Shown one piece after another: positions 17,645-26,271 of a stretch of DNA of 64,000 nucleotides; the stretch's first letter is position 1; every line of letters starts with the position of its first letter. The DNA is from Flectobacillus longus (GTDB lineage: Bacteria; Bacteroidota; Bacteroidia; Cytophagales; Spirosomataceae), in contig NZ_JASHIC010000033.1 of the NCBI RefSeq assembly GCF_030056705.1, forward strand, positions 30,512 through 94,511. Direction: 5' to 3'. Under the pieces are notes generated by a model. That model saw only the letters and a list, made by a program, of their open reading frames with translations. It did no database searches and had not been told where the DNA came from. The translations under genes were made by a program, and so were the position numbers.

Positions 17645-19123
17645 TTACAATTCAGCATTATTGCTGAGTGGTTTTTCAACAAAGTACATATCTATTTCTC
17701 CTTTGTGCTTGGCCTGAATTTTTCCCCGATAATGACAAGCGAAATGATTCTGAACAAGCTGATAAGTATTGCCAGAAATATTGATTTTGCCAACTTCACT
17801 TTTGCTTTCCATACGAGAGGCAGTGTTGACAGTATCGCCCCAAATGTCGTAGGCAAACTTTTTGACCCCCACTACGCCTGCTACCAAAGGACCAGAATGT
17901 ATGCCAATTCGAATCTCAAAATAAGGTTTGGCTTGGTTTTGTCGTTGTATTTCTCTTTTTTTCATAAAAGCCAATATATCCCATGCTGCCCTAATTACCT
18001 CAATGGGATGTTGGGTGTTGGGAATAGGAATGCCGCCAGCACAGAGATAGGCGTCGCCAATGGTTTTGATTTTTTCGATAGAAGGATATTTTTCAAGAAT
18101 CAAGTCAAAGCCTCTAAAACAATAATCGATTTCTTCAATCAGTTCTTGTGGCGAAAGCTGTTCGCTGATTTGAGTAAAACCTTTAAAGTCGGTAAACATG
18201 ACCGTTGCCAACTCGTAATACTGAGTGGTTGCAGTCCCTTTTTCTTTTAATTCGTCAACGAGTTCTGAAGGAAGAATGTTTAGTAACAATTCATCCGAAC
18301 GTTGCATTTCTAGTTCGATGATTTCGTTTTTCTCGGCTAATTTTTGGTTGCTTCTTTTTTTGTTAAAATACAAAATCAAAAGAAAAAGTACCAGCAACAA
18401 AATACCTGCAACAATTGCTAACATCAGCTTTTGAACGACTTTCTGTTTTTCGAGGGCAAGGTCTTGTATGGCTTTTTCTTGTCGTAAAATTTTGATTTTG
18501 TCTGCTTGCTTGTCGAGTTGTCTTTGTTTTTTGAGGAGCATCGATTCTTTCTCCGAAATATCCCCACTTAGTTCATTAATGGTTTGTAAGGAAAGGGCTA
18601 TTTCGCCTTTTGACTGTTCGACTTCAGCGTTTTTTTGTTCTAGTTCTAAGCGTTTTTTTTCGGCTTCTTCTTTTTGTAAAGCCAATTCTTCTTGGTCTTT
18701 TTTGAGTTCTTCTTCTGCTAAAAGTTGTTGTTTTTGTAATTGTACAATATCATTTCCAATATGTTGGTTGATTTCTTCTAGCAGGTCATTAGCCTTATTG
18801 CGCTGTTTTCGGGCGGTAGATTTATTGCCAAGTTTGCCATTAACTAATGAAAGTTGCAGATAAGCAAATGCCATTCCTTTTTTGTAGTTGGCTTTTTCAC
18901 CCAAACTCAAAGCTTGAGTAGCATAAATCAATGATTCATTGAGGTTATTTTCGAGTTCATATTCTTTTGAAAGATTCAGAAGAATATCAGTTTTTGGGAT
19001 TTCTCTAGTTTCGGTTTGCAAACGATTTTTCCAAAGTTCGATGGTTCTATTCTGTGCTATTGAGAATTGAATCGATAAACTGAAAATAATAGCGTAGCCG
19101 TAGATGAGCGTTTTAGTTTTCAT
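17645..19123 (-). CDS. Membrane-anchored adenylate cyclase with TPR-like sensor
   Basis: A 492-residue class III cyclase with signal or anchor (1-24), TPR-like helices (about 30-115), a long charged coiled coil (about 120-228), one membrane helix (about 231-253) and a cytoplasmic catalytic domain (about 285-480). Metal aspartates are probably Asp312 (FTDFKGFT) and Asp357 (IGDAY). The purine-specifying pair looks like Lys353 (KIKTIG) and Asp426 (YDIWGDTVN), the adenylate rather than guanylate pattern. It should turn an envelope signal into cAMP. It heads the trio with the HD and patatin genes and is divergent from the WYL regulator. Confidence 0.9.
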   Translation of the reverse strand: MKTKTLIYGYAIIFSLSIQFSIAQNRTIELWKNRLQTETREIPKTDILLNLSKEYELENNLNESLIYATQALSLGEKANYKKGMAFAYLQLSLVNGKLGNKSTARKQRNKANDLLEEINQHIGNDIVQLQKQQLLAEEELKKDQEELALQKEEAEKKRLELEQKNAEVEQSKGEIALSLQTINELSGDISEKESMLLKKQRQLDKQADKIKILRQEKAIQDLALEKQKVVQKLMLAIVAGILLLVLFLLILYFNKKRSNQKLAEKNEIIELEMQRSDELLLNILPSELVDELKEKGTATTQYYELATVMFTDFKGFTQISEQLSPQELIEEIDYCFRGFDLILEKYPSIEKIKTIGDAYLCAGGIPIPNTQHPIEVIRAAWDILAFMKKREIQRQNQAKPYFEIRIGIHSGPLVAGVVGVKKFAYDIWGDTVNTASRMESKSEVGKINISGNTYQLVQNHFACHYRGKIQAKHKGEIDMYFVEKPLSNNAEL

Positions 19124-19235
19124 AATTCGTTCGAAGTGTAGCTTAAATATACTAAAAGGAATTTTATATCAGCCTAAGAAATACGAAATTTGCACCTCTA
19201 ATTATTTTCTCACAAACCTCTAACTGTTTATTTTT

Positions 19236-20180
19236 ATGAATCGTATTGATAGAGTAACAGCCATTTTGATACAGCTTCAATCCAAAAAAGTGGTAAAAGC
19301 CCAAGAGCTTGCAGATAGATTTGAGATTAGTCTTCGCACCGTTTACCGCGATATTCGTACGCTTGAAGAGGCTGGTGTACCTATTATTGGCGAAGCAGGT
19401 ATCGGTTATAGCTTGATGGAAGGTTACAGATTGCCGCCCGTGATGTTTACCAAAGAAGAAGCAACGGCATTTTTGACAGCCGAAAAATTGGTGGAAAAAC
19501 TTACCGATGAACAAACCCGAAATACCTATCAGTCGGCGCTTTTTAAGGTAAAGTCCGTTTTGAAAATGACCGAAAAAGATTATCTGGATACCATTTCTAA
19601 TCATATTGAGGTATTGGATAATCCTTATCTTCCCAAACATCACGATGAAAGCAACCATATCCAAACTTTGCTTCAAAGTATAGCCGAAAGGCGTTGTGTT
19701 GAAATGCTCTATTTTGCCAATCATAGTCAAGTCGATAGCCAGCGAATCATTGAACCTGTGGGAATATTCTTACAGGCTACTGCTTGGTATTTGATTGCTT
19801 ATTGCCGTTTAAGGGCGGATTATCGACATTTTAGGATAGATAGAATTAAGGAATTGAAAAATACAAATCTTGGTTTTTCGAGTGAACATCCTTCATTGCA
19901 GACCTATTTGCCCAAATTTAGTCAGAGGGAGAATCTGACTTTGGTAAAGATATTAGTACAAAAAAATGTATTACGTTATTTTGGAGACCAGAAATATTAT
20001 AATGGTTTTGTGGATCAAAAAGATAGAGGTGAAAAAGTAGAAATGACCTTTCTGACGGCTTCTATTAGAGGATTTGCTCATTGGTTTTTGAACTTTGGTG
20101 AATATGCCGAAATCCTAGAACCCATTGAGCTAAGAGGTATGGTAAAAGGGATTGTGCTGAAAATTCTTGAGAAATTATAG
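19236..20180 (+). CDS. YafY-type transcriptional regulator (HTH_11 + WYL)
   Basis: A 314-residue regulator with an N-terminal DeoR-like winged helix (ADRFEISLRTVYRDIRTLEEAGVPI, about 24-48), a central WYL domain (about 140-225) containing the FLQATAWYLIAYCRLRADYRHFR core, and a WCX-like C-terminal domain. WYL domains bind nucleic acid or small ligands. Relatives control stress and DNA-repair functions. The DinB gene 105 bases downstream is the likely partner or target, as this pairing is common. The 112-base gap upstream is shared with the divergent cyclase gene. Confidence 0.88.
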   Translation: MNRIDRVTAILIQLQSKKVVKAQELADRFEISLRTVYRDIRTLEEAGVPIIGEAGIGYSLMEGYRLPPVMFTKEEATAFLTAEKLVEKLTDEQTRNTYQSALFKVKSVLKMTEKDYLDTISNHIEVLDNPYLPKHHDESNHIQTLLQSIAERRCVEMLYFANHSQVDSQRIIEPVGIFLQATAWYLIAYCRLRADYRHFRIDRIKELKNTNLGFSSEHPSLQTYLPKFSQRENLTLVKILVQKNVLRYFGDQKYYNGFVDQKDRGEKVEMTFLTASIRGFAHWFLNFGEYAEILEPIELRGMVKGIVLKILEKL

Positions 20181-20284
20181 ATATTTCAAAAAAACTAACA
20201 CACTACTGACATAGGGTTGTCACTATGGGCTTGTTATTTTGTAGTGTTCTCAATTAAAAACAAAATAATCAAACCTTTATTCCC

Positions 20285-20785
20285 ATGACTGTATTAGCAT
20301 TACTCCAGCAAGAGCTTGAAAAAGAAGCACAAACTACTCGTAAGATGTTGAGCATTGTGCCTGCTGACCAATTTGACTGGCAACCTCACCCAAAGAGTAT
20401 GACATTAAGAAGCTTGTCGACTCACGTGGCAGAATTACCCACTTGGGTTCGTATGGTCTTGGAGACAGAGGAGTTAGATTTTGAAAAAAATCCTTATTCA
20501 GTACCCAAAATTAACACTACTGCTGAGCTTGTTGATTTTTTTGAGAAGAACTTGTTGGATAGCCGTGATGCACTTGCGACTGCTGATGTAAGTACCTTTG
20601 ACAAACCTTGGACATTACGTGCAGGAGAAACCATCTATAGTTCTGATCCTAAAATAGATGTGCTTCGAATGACGTTTTCGCAAATTATACATCATAGAGC
20701 ACAATTGGGAGTATTTTTAAGATTATTAAATATCCCTATCCCTGGAAGTTATGGGCCTAGTGCTGATGATATGAGTTTTGCTTAA
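20285..20785 (+). CDS. Cytoplasmic DinB-family protein
   Basis: A 166-residue DinB four-helix protein. Likely metal ligands are the His in LSTHVAEL and the HHRAQLG histidines near the C-terminus. It lacks the signal peptide seen in the DinB protein at 13075 and is only distantly similar to it. The position directly after the WYL regulator suggests joint regulation. The enzymatic activity is not predictable. Confidence 0.85.
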   Translation: MTVLALLQQELEKEAQTTRKMLSIVPADQFDWQPHPKSMTLRSLSTHVAELPTWVRMVLETEELDFEKNPYSVPKINTTAELVDFFEKNLLDSRDALATADVSTFDKPWTLRAGETIYSSDPKIDVLRMTFSQIIHHRAQLGVFLRLLNIPIPGSYGPSADDMSFA

Positions 20786-20808
20786 CAATTTTCAATATTT
20801 TGAATAAT

Positions 20809-20845
20809 AAGGAGATTAATCTTTGGATTAGTCTCCTTTGTTTGT
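20809..20845 (+). terminator. Terminator after the WYL-DinB pair
   Basis: A 13-bp stem with one wobble (20809-20821 with 20826-20838), a TTTG loop and a T-rich tail, placed 24 bases after the DinB stop. Confidence 0.75.
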
Positions 20846-21282
20846 TTTATTTGTATGGTTATAATTGACGTATAAAGGTGATTGTCGAGAAAAATGGCGT
20901 TTGTTGTTTTTTTACAATTCCTCAGTAATAAATCTATCCTTGATAGACATATTCTTCCTACTTTAAAGTCATTTCAAGCATAACTACTTTGACACAAAAC
21001 AGATTTGCTTAAATGTAAGATTATTATTAACCTGAAAGGCTGATATTTAAAACTTTCCAACCATTACGCCGTCCCCAACTAAGGTAGTTAGTATAGCATA
21101 GCAAAGAGCCTTCACGCTAATCCGCTTATTTAGTTGTTGTCATGATACCTTTCTGGAAAACCCTTCCAGAAACTTTCCTCGATTTTATCTTTCAACTATT
21201 TCTAGAGCTTCATCATCAATTGAAGTGAATTCCGTACATTCGTACTATTTTATGTAATCATTTATTTGAACCCCAAAAACCT
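20846..21282. other. Gene-free region before the LysM pair
   Basis: About 440 bases with no gene. A 9-bp hairpin (21150-21158 with 21164-21172) without a T-run was noted. No TAnnTTTG box was located with confidence. The stretch 21061-21140 is less AT-rich than its surroundings but matched no RNA family I know. Confidence 0.35.
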
Positions 21283-22386
21283 ATGACGCATACCGTTCAG
21301 AGCAAAGAAACCCTCTACAGCATTGCAAAAAAATATGGCTTGACTGTTGAGCAGGTTATGTCACTCAATAATTTAGTTTCTACAAATCTCAGTATTGGTC
21401 AGAATCTAGTTGTTTCTTTGCCATCGCCCATTATTCCTAACAAGCCTACTACAACTCTCAAATCAATTTACGAAAAACGAAAGGATTTTGCCGTTGAAAA
21501 GCTTCCTAAAGTAGGTTATAATACTTTTACTATTGCATATCCAACCCCAATTGGTATACAAAAAACAGGAATATTCAGAGATAATTATCCTTCGCCCAAC
21601 CGAGTAAATTCCAATGGAGTAAGCTATACAGGAAGAAATACTTTTGATATCAATACTAGCTATTTTCAAGATTTGTGTCCTCAGCCATTTTATTTGGAGG
21701 TATTGCATCACATCGCCAAGAATGAAGGCTGTTTTGATGCTGTAAATAGCTATGACAAAGCGATTTTCTCATTTGGTTTTTTGCAATTTACAGGAGCTCA
21801 GGCCTCGGGATCAATTTTGTCTCAAGTATTAAATCGTTTTAAACAAAGAGATGAATATGCCTTCAATGACTGTTTTGGTCAGTATGGCATGGATATAATA
21901 GCAGGAGCAAAGCCCATTTTTCGAGTAGAAACCCCTAAAGGTATCTTAGAAAATGATGCTGCGTATATGGAAGTAGCTAACAATCTCGCATTGACAGGTG
22001 CTTTTATAGCAAGTAGTTATCGACGTAGTATGATTAGAGCACAGGTAGAATTAGCCTTGGAAGAATACGTAATGAAGGCGGTAGCGCCAACCGTTAAAAT
22101 CAATTTTAATGGAACTCTCTTAGCGCTCAACGATATACTCAAAACGGAAGGAGGGTTTGCGATTCGAATCGATTTGGCTGTCAATCGCGGTCTTACGGGT
22201 TCATTGGCTCCTATTCAAACAGCTATTATCCAGGTGGCAAAAGAATCTAAGCTTTCTACCAGTATGCAATTAGCCAAAATCAACGAGCGCAGAGTAGTGG
22301 AGGTATTGGCACAAAATGAGCCAGACGCCTTGAAAAAACAAAGAATTCTGAAATTGCTAGACGGGTCATTTAGTTTCTGGAAATAA
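21283..22386 (+). CDS. LysM protein with lysozyme-like core
   Basis: A 367-residue protein with one LysM domain at the very N-terminus (residues 2-47, TVQSKETLYSIAKKYGL) and a roughly 280-residue domain of unknown family. A conserved block KNEGCFDAVNSYDKA followed by FSFGFLQFTGA recalls the Glu-containing active site of lysozyme and chitosanase folds. This suggests peptidoglycan cleavage, as inference only. There is no signal peptide, so export would need another route or the protein acts from inside. It is a close relative of the next gene and evidently arose by tandem duplication. Confidence 0.65.
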   Translation: MTHTVQSKETLYSIAKKYGLTVEQVMSLNNLVSTNLSIGQNLVVSLPSPIIPNKPTTTLKSIYEKRKDFAVEKLPKVGYNTFTIAYPTPIGIQKTGIFRDNYPSPNRVNSNGVSYTGRNTFDINTSYFQDLCPQPFYLEVLHHIAKNEGCFDAVNSYDKAIFSFGFLQFTGAQASGSILSQVLNRFKQRDEYAFNDCFGQYGMDIIAGAKPIFRVETPKGILENDAAYMEVANNLALTGAFIASSYRRSMIRAQVELALEEYVMKAVAPTVKINFNGTLLALNDILKTEGGFAIRIDLAVNRGLTGSLAPIQTAIIQVAKESKLSTSMQLAKINERRVVEVLAQNEPDALKKQRILKLLDGSFSFWK

Positions 22387-22401
22387 ACCATTATAAAAAC
22401 T

Positions 22402-22461
22402 ATTTCGGATTGGAGATTGCGGGTTAAATGTTTCCGAAATCCGCAATCTCCAATCCGAAAT
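22402..22461. repeat. 21-bp perfect inverted repeat
   Basis: Positions 22402-22422 and 22441-22461 are perfectly complementary with an 18-nt loop, located 15 bases after the first LysM gene. There is no T-run after the right arm. Related words (TTTCCGAAATC, TCTGCAAT) recur near 23930-23965 after the second LysM gene. It may be an mRNA-stabilising hairpin or an extragenic repeat. Confidence 0.65.
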
Positions 22462-22601
22462 GGTTTGAAATCCTTTTTACGGTTCTAACTTCCTAACTGG
22501 ATTGCCTTTTACTCAGTTATTAATCTAGACTTTATTTTCTGCATAGTATTTGTTTAATTTCGATTATCAACCGAACCTTTTAATGTATTGCACACAAAAC
22601 T

Positions 22602-23816
22602 ATGGCAACTTATACTGTACAACCCAAAGACACTCTTTATAGTATCGCAAAAAAATTTAATATTAGCGTAGACCAGTTGAAGCAATTTAATAATCTTTAT
22701 GACAATAACATCTCGATTGGTCAGACATTAAATGTTTCTTCAGGAGGGGGGTATTCTCCTTCTTACAGTGACCCCGTATATCCTAATAGCAATCCCGTTT
22801 ATCCGAATACCAACCCTGTGTATTCTAATACAGAACCTGTTTACCCAAACAATTCACCCTCTAATTATGGTGGTACAACGTCTAGTTCAGGAGGTAGTAC
22901 AGCTTCAAGTATTTCGTCTTTTGTAGTAAGAAAAGACAATAAAGGTAGTTATAACAGTATTGTGATTTCGTATCCCTCAAGTTATGGAACAGACTCGACT
23001 GGCACAATGCGAGACAATTATCCTTCACCTAATTTGGTAAATCCAAGAGGGGTTTCTTATTTTGGTAAATCAACATTTGACGCACAACGTTATCAATTTG
23101 AAGATTTATTACCCAAGGCTTTTTACGCAGATGTATTACATTTTATTGGTAAAAATGAAGGCTGTTTCGATGCTGTGAATAGTTATGATAAAGCTATTTT
23201 CTCATTTGGTTTTATTCAGTTTACAGGAGCTTCGGCAAGCGGTTCGATTTTGAGTAAGGTGTTGCAAAGAATGAAACAGAATAGTAGCGACGCTTTTTAC
23301 AATTCTTTTAGTAAGTTCGGAATAGATGTTTCAGGTTATGGCGCTCCAGTGGTAAGTGCCAAAGGTGCTTCGGGCGATTCAGCCTTTACGGCAATAGCCA
23401 ATGATTTGCAACTGACAGGGGTATTTATTGCTTCAGGATTTGAAAGAGAAATGATAAGGGCACAAATTCAAATTGCCCAAGAGGAATACATGAACAAAGC
23501 ACTTTCGGATGCTACTGGTATTGGAATTTTTGGTCAGCAAGTTCCTTTAAATAGCGTTTTATTTTCAGAAGGTGGAATTGCGCTACGAGTAGATTTAGCG
23601 GTGAATAGAGGACTATCTGGCTCATTGGCGGTTCTTCAAAAAGCAGTTACTCAAGCAGCCAGTTCACAAGGAATTTATTCTGCTTCGGGATTAGGTTCAA
23701 TCGATGAAAGAAGTGTTGTACAAGCTGTAATCAATAACGATACAGAGCAATGGAAAAAAGACCGAACACAAAAACTTTTGAGTAGTGGTTTTAGCTTTGA
23801 AAAGTATTACGGATAG
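22602..23816 (+). CDS. LysM protein with lysozyme-like core (paralogue)
   Basis: A 404-residue protein with N-terminal LysM (residues 3-47), a low-complexity Pro/Asn/Ser/Thr linker (about 50-110) containing imperfect VYPN(S/T)NP repeats, and the same roughly 280-residue core as its neighbour. The core includes the block KNEGCFDAVNSYDKA, then FSFGFIQFTGA, RDNYPSPNLVNP and RVDLAVNRGLSGSLA. No signal peptide is seen. The linker is the main difference from the 367-residue copy and implies a more extended attachment to the wall. Confidence 0.65.
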   Translation: MATYTVQPKDTLYSIAKKFNISVDQLKQFNNLYDNNISIGQTLNVSSGGGYSPSYSDPVYPNSNPVYPNTNPVYSNTEPVYPNNSPSNYGGTTSSSGGSTASSISSFVVRKDNKGSYNSIVISYPSSYGTDSTGTMRDNYPSPNLVNPRGVSYFGKSTFDAQRYQFEDLLPKAFYADVLHFIGKNEGCFDAVNSYDKAIFSFGFIQFTGASASGSILSKVLQRMKQNSSDAFYNSFSKFGIDVSGYGAPVVSAKGASGDSAFTAIANDLQLTGVFIASGFEREMIRAQIQIAQEEYMNKALSDATGIGIFGQQVPLNSVLFSEGGIALRVDLAVNRGLSGSLAVLQKAVTQAASSQGIYSASGLGSIDERSVVQAVINNDTEQWKKDRTQKLLSSGFSFEKYYG

Positions 23817-24240
23817 AGAATTTGTAGTGTATGAAGGAATGCAATACCCATCCATTTCAGATATTGGATGTTGGATTGAGGAATTGTAATCTGCTATTTT
23901 TTGAAAAAAAACAGAGGGATTTTACTTTATTTCCGAAATCAAAAATCCCAAATCTGCAATAGTTTGAATTCCTTCATTCAGTACTGATAGAGAATAGCGA
24001 ATTGTATTTTTTGAGGAAATGCTGAATTATTTCCAGAAAAAAAATGTAGTATAAATATAGCGTTGATTAGAACATAGCAAATGTGTCTGATTGACGCTAT
24101 TTAAGTTTGAAATTCGTTGTTTAGCTCAAAAGAGAGGCATTTCGGTAAGATATAACCATTTAGCGAGGTGTATAGAAAAAAAAGCATAGGAAAAACAAAA
24201 ATACAGGTCTTGATTGCTAGCATTTATCCGCTGGATTTTG
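23817..24240. other. Gene-free region before prs
   Basis: About 420 bases without a gene. Decayed relatives of the 22402 repeat occur at 23860-23985. A hairpin with a 13-bp core stem including wobble pairs (24059-24071 with 24086-24098) may end transcription from the LysM genes. Confidence 0.4.
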
Positions 24241-24248
24241 TACTTTTG
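24241..24248 (+). promoter_or_regulatory. Putative -7 box of the prs promoter
   Basis: TACTTTTG matches the Bacteroidota -7 consensus TAnnTTTG. A TTG at 24214-24216 lies 24 bases upstream, slightly more than the usual spacing. It would give a leader of about 85 bases to the ATG at 24341. Confidence 0.5.
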
Positions 24249-24340
24249 CGGAAAATTTTAAAATTGGGTATTAACGATTGCAAACAGATCCAACAATAAT
24301 CAGTACTTCGCAAACGCAAGGCGTTGTACCCCCACAAAAA

Positions 24341-25282
24341 ATGGCTTCCATAAATCAAGTTAAAATTTTCGCAGGGACTTCTTCTGAATATTTAGCAAAA
24401 GAAATCGCTCAGTATTTCGGTAAAGAATTAGGTTCAACTACAATTCAAAGATTTTCAGACGGTGAGATTTCTCCAAGTTTTGATGAATCAATCAGAGGTT
24501 GTGATGTTTTCTTGATTCAATCAACTTTTCCACCAGCCGACAACCTGTTGGAATTGTTATTGATGATTGATGCGGCTCGTCGTGCTTCGGCGCACTATGT
24601 AACAGTAGTAATTCCATACTTCGGTTACTCACGCCAAGACCGTAAAGACAAGCCAAGAGTTGGTATTGGTGCAAAATTAATTGCAAACCTTTTGACTGCC
24701 GCTGGTGCTGACCGCTTGATGACAGTTGACCTACATGCTGGACAAATTCAAGGATTTTTCGATTTTCCTGTAGATCATTTGGAAGGAACAGCTATCTTTG
24801 TGCCTTATTTGAAATCATTAGGCTTAGATAACATTTTGTTTGCTTCTCCAGACGTAGGTGGTGTAGTTCGTACTCGTAACATTGCGAAGTTCTTCAATGC
24901 TGAAATGGTTATCTGTGACAAACACCGCAAGCGTGCCAATGAAGTTGCTTCGATGCAATTGATTGGAGATGTTACAGGCGCAGACGTAGTGTTAGTAGAT
25001 GACTTAATTGATACAGGCGGTACAATGTGTAAAGCAGCTCAGTTGATTATGGACAAAGGTGCCAAGTCAGTAAGAGCTATCGTTACTCACGCAGTATTAT
25101 CTGGTAATGCTTACGAAAATATCAGTAACTCTGTGTTGACAGAATTGGTTGTGACAAACACCATTCCAAGCAAACAAGAGTGTGATAAAATTAAAGTTCT
25201 TTCAGTAGCACAATTGTTTGCTAAAGCTATCGGAAGAATCCGTGACCACGAGTCTATCAGTTCACTTTTCATAAAACAATAA
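24341..25282 (+). CDS. prs: Ribose-phosphate pyrophosphokinase (PRPP synthase)
   Basis: Makes PRPP from ribose-5-phosphate and ATP for nucleotide, His, Trp and NAD synthesis. From the ATG at 24341 the protein is 313 residues, the usual length. The frame opens earlier at a TTG (24278) that would add 21 residues not expected in the family, so the ATG is preferred. Hallmarks are RFSDGEISPSF near the N-terminus, the PYFGYSRQDRK loop, VDLHAGQIQGFFD and the PRPP-binding loop VVLVDDLIDTGGT. It is followed 63 bases later by the L25 gene, a conserved pairing. Confidence 0.95.
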   Translation: MASINQVKIFAGTSSEYLAKEIAQYFGKELGSTTIQRFSDGEISPSFDESIRGCDVFLIQSTFPPADNLLELLLMIDAARRASAHYVTVVIPYFGYSRQDRKDKPRVGIGAKLIANLLTAAGADRLMTVDLHAGQIQGFFDFPVDHLEGTAIFVPYLKSLGLDNILFASPDVGGVVRTRNIAKFFNAEMVICDKHRKRANEVASMQLIGDVTGADVVLVDDLIDTGGTMCKAAQLIMDKGAKSVRAIVTHAVLSGNAYENISNSVLTELVVTNTIPSKQECDKIKVLSVAQLFAKAIGRIRDHESISSLFIKQ

Positions 25283-25345
25283 TTACTAAAACAGTTACTA
25301 GAAGATAGCAGTTGGCGAAAGGCTAGTAACACAAAAATCACTCAA

Positions 25346-25912
25346 ATGAGAAAGATTGAAGTTGTAGGTTTCAAAAGAGAAACTTTAGGTACAAAATCAG
25401 CAAAAGATTTACGCAATGCATCATTAGTTCCATGTGTATTGTACGGTGGACAAGACGTAGTTCACTTTGCAGTTCCAATGATTTTATTCCGTGATTTAAT
25501 TTATACTCCAGAAGTTGCTGAAGTTGAATTGAACATTGAAGGCGAAATCCGTCGTGCAATCTTACAAGATTCACAATTCCACCCAGTTAACGAAACTATT
25601 TTAAACGTTGACTTCTTGGAAATCGTTGATGGTAAAGCTATCAAAGTTGACGTTCCAGTGAAAATCGTTGGTAACGCTCCAGGTGTACAAAAAGGGGGTA
25701 AAATGGTTCAGAAACTTCGCAAAGTTACTTTGAAAGGTTTAGCTGAAAACATTCCTGATTTTGTTGAAGCAGATATTACTGGTTTGGATTTGGGTCAAAC
25801 AATCAAAGTTAGCAAATTGAAAGTTGAAGGTGTTTCTATCTTGAACAACCCAACTAACCCAGTTGCTACTATCGATATCCCACGTGCATTGAGAGGAAAA
25901 ATAAACTCTTAA
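25346..25912 (+). CDS. rplY: Ribosomal protein L25 / general stress protein Ctc
   Basis: A 188-residue two-domain L25 of the TL5/Ctc type. The N-terminal 5S-rRNA-binding domain (1-92) is followed by a C-terminal beta domain (about 93-182) with VDVPVKIVGNAPGVQKGG and an NNPTNPVATID tail. It binds 5S rRNA in the central protuberance. Codon use is strongly biased, as expected for a highly expressed gene. It is co-oriented with prs and ends before a strong terminator. Confidence 0.95.
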   Translation: MRKIEVVGFKRETLGTKSAKDLRNASLVPCVLYGGQDVVHFAVPMILFRDLIYTPEVAEVELNIEGEIRRAILQDSQFHPVNETILNVDFLEIVDGKAIKVDVPVKIVGNAPGVQKGGKMVQKLRKVTLKGLAENIPDFVEADITGLDLGQTIKVSKLKVEGVSILNNPTNPVATIDIPRALRGKINS

Positions 25913-25939
25913 TTCTTAGGAATCCAATACTGATAGATG

Positions 25940-25970
25940 ACCGCTCTGTAATTTACAGAGCGGTTTTTTG
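25940..25970 (+). terminator. Terminator of prs-rplY
   Basis: A perfect GC-rich 10- to 11-bp stem (25940-25950 with 25954-25964) and a T6 tail, 28 bases after the L25 stop. Confidence 0.9.
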
Positions 25971-25997
25971 TGTGTCTTAGGTTAATGATATTATCTT

Positions 25998-26222
25998 TTA
26001 ATCTTTAAAAATTTCGACAAAAATACCAGCATCGTAAAGAATCCTAACAATTGAATTTTCGAAACTACCTTCATTTCGGCAAACAATCCTAATAATCCTT
26101 TCTTTATCAAGCCAGTCAATCGTCCATGTTTCAATAAAGGGAAGTTGAGATAATGCTTCATCAACCAGTCCTTTTCTTGATTTAGTAAGATTGGATGGTT
26201 TAAGCAAAATAATTGACTTCAT
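25998..26222 (-). CDS. Small HMA-like protein at the end of the exporter operon
   Basis: A 74-residue protein when started at the ATG at 26222. The frame is open further upstream into the permease gene, but those residues look non-coding. The predicted pattern (strand MKSIILL, helix LVDEALSQL, strands TWTIDWL and RIIRIVC, helix FENSIVRILYDAG, strand FVEIF) matches the ferredoxin-like fold of heavy-metal-associated domains. The CxxC metal motif is absent. It lies 49 bases after the permease and is probably co-transcribed. Function unknown. Confidence 0.5.
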   Translation of the reverse strand: MKSIILLKPSNLTKSRKGLVDEALSQLPFIETWTIDWLDKERIIRIVCRNEGSFENSIVRILYDAGIFVEIFKD

Positions 26223-26271
26223 AACACGTGTAGTTTTAATAACCGAATTGATTCTTATCATTCGGAATGTG

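Noticed and set aside
19164..19730. 188-codon minus-strand frame opposite the WYL regulator
   Set aside because: Antisense shadow. The plus strand has clear HTH and WYL signatures, and the antisense protein is low in recognisable features.
24278..24340. TTG-initiated N-terminal extension of prs
   Set aside because: It adds 21 residues absent from the family. The ATG at 24341 gives the standard length and N-terminus.
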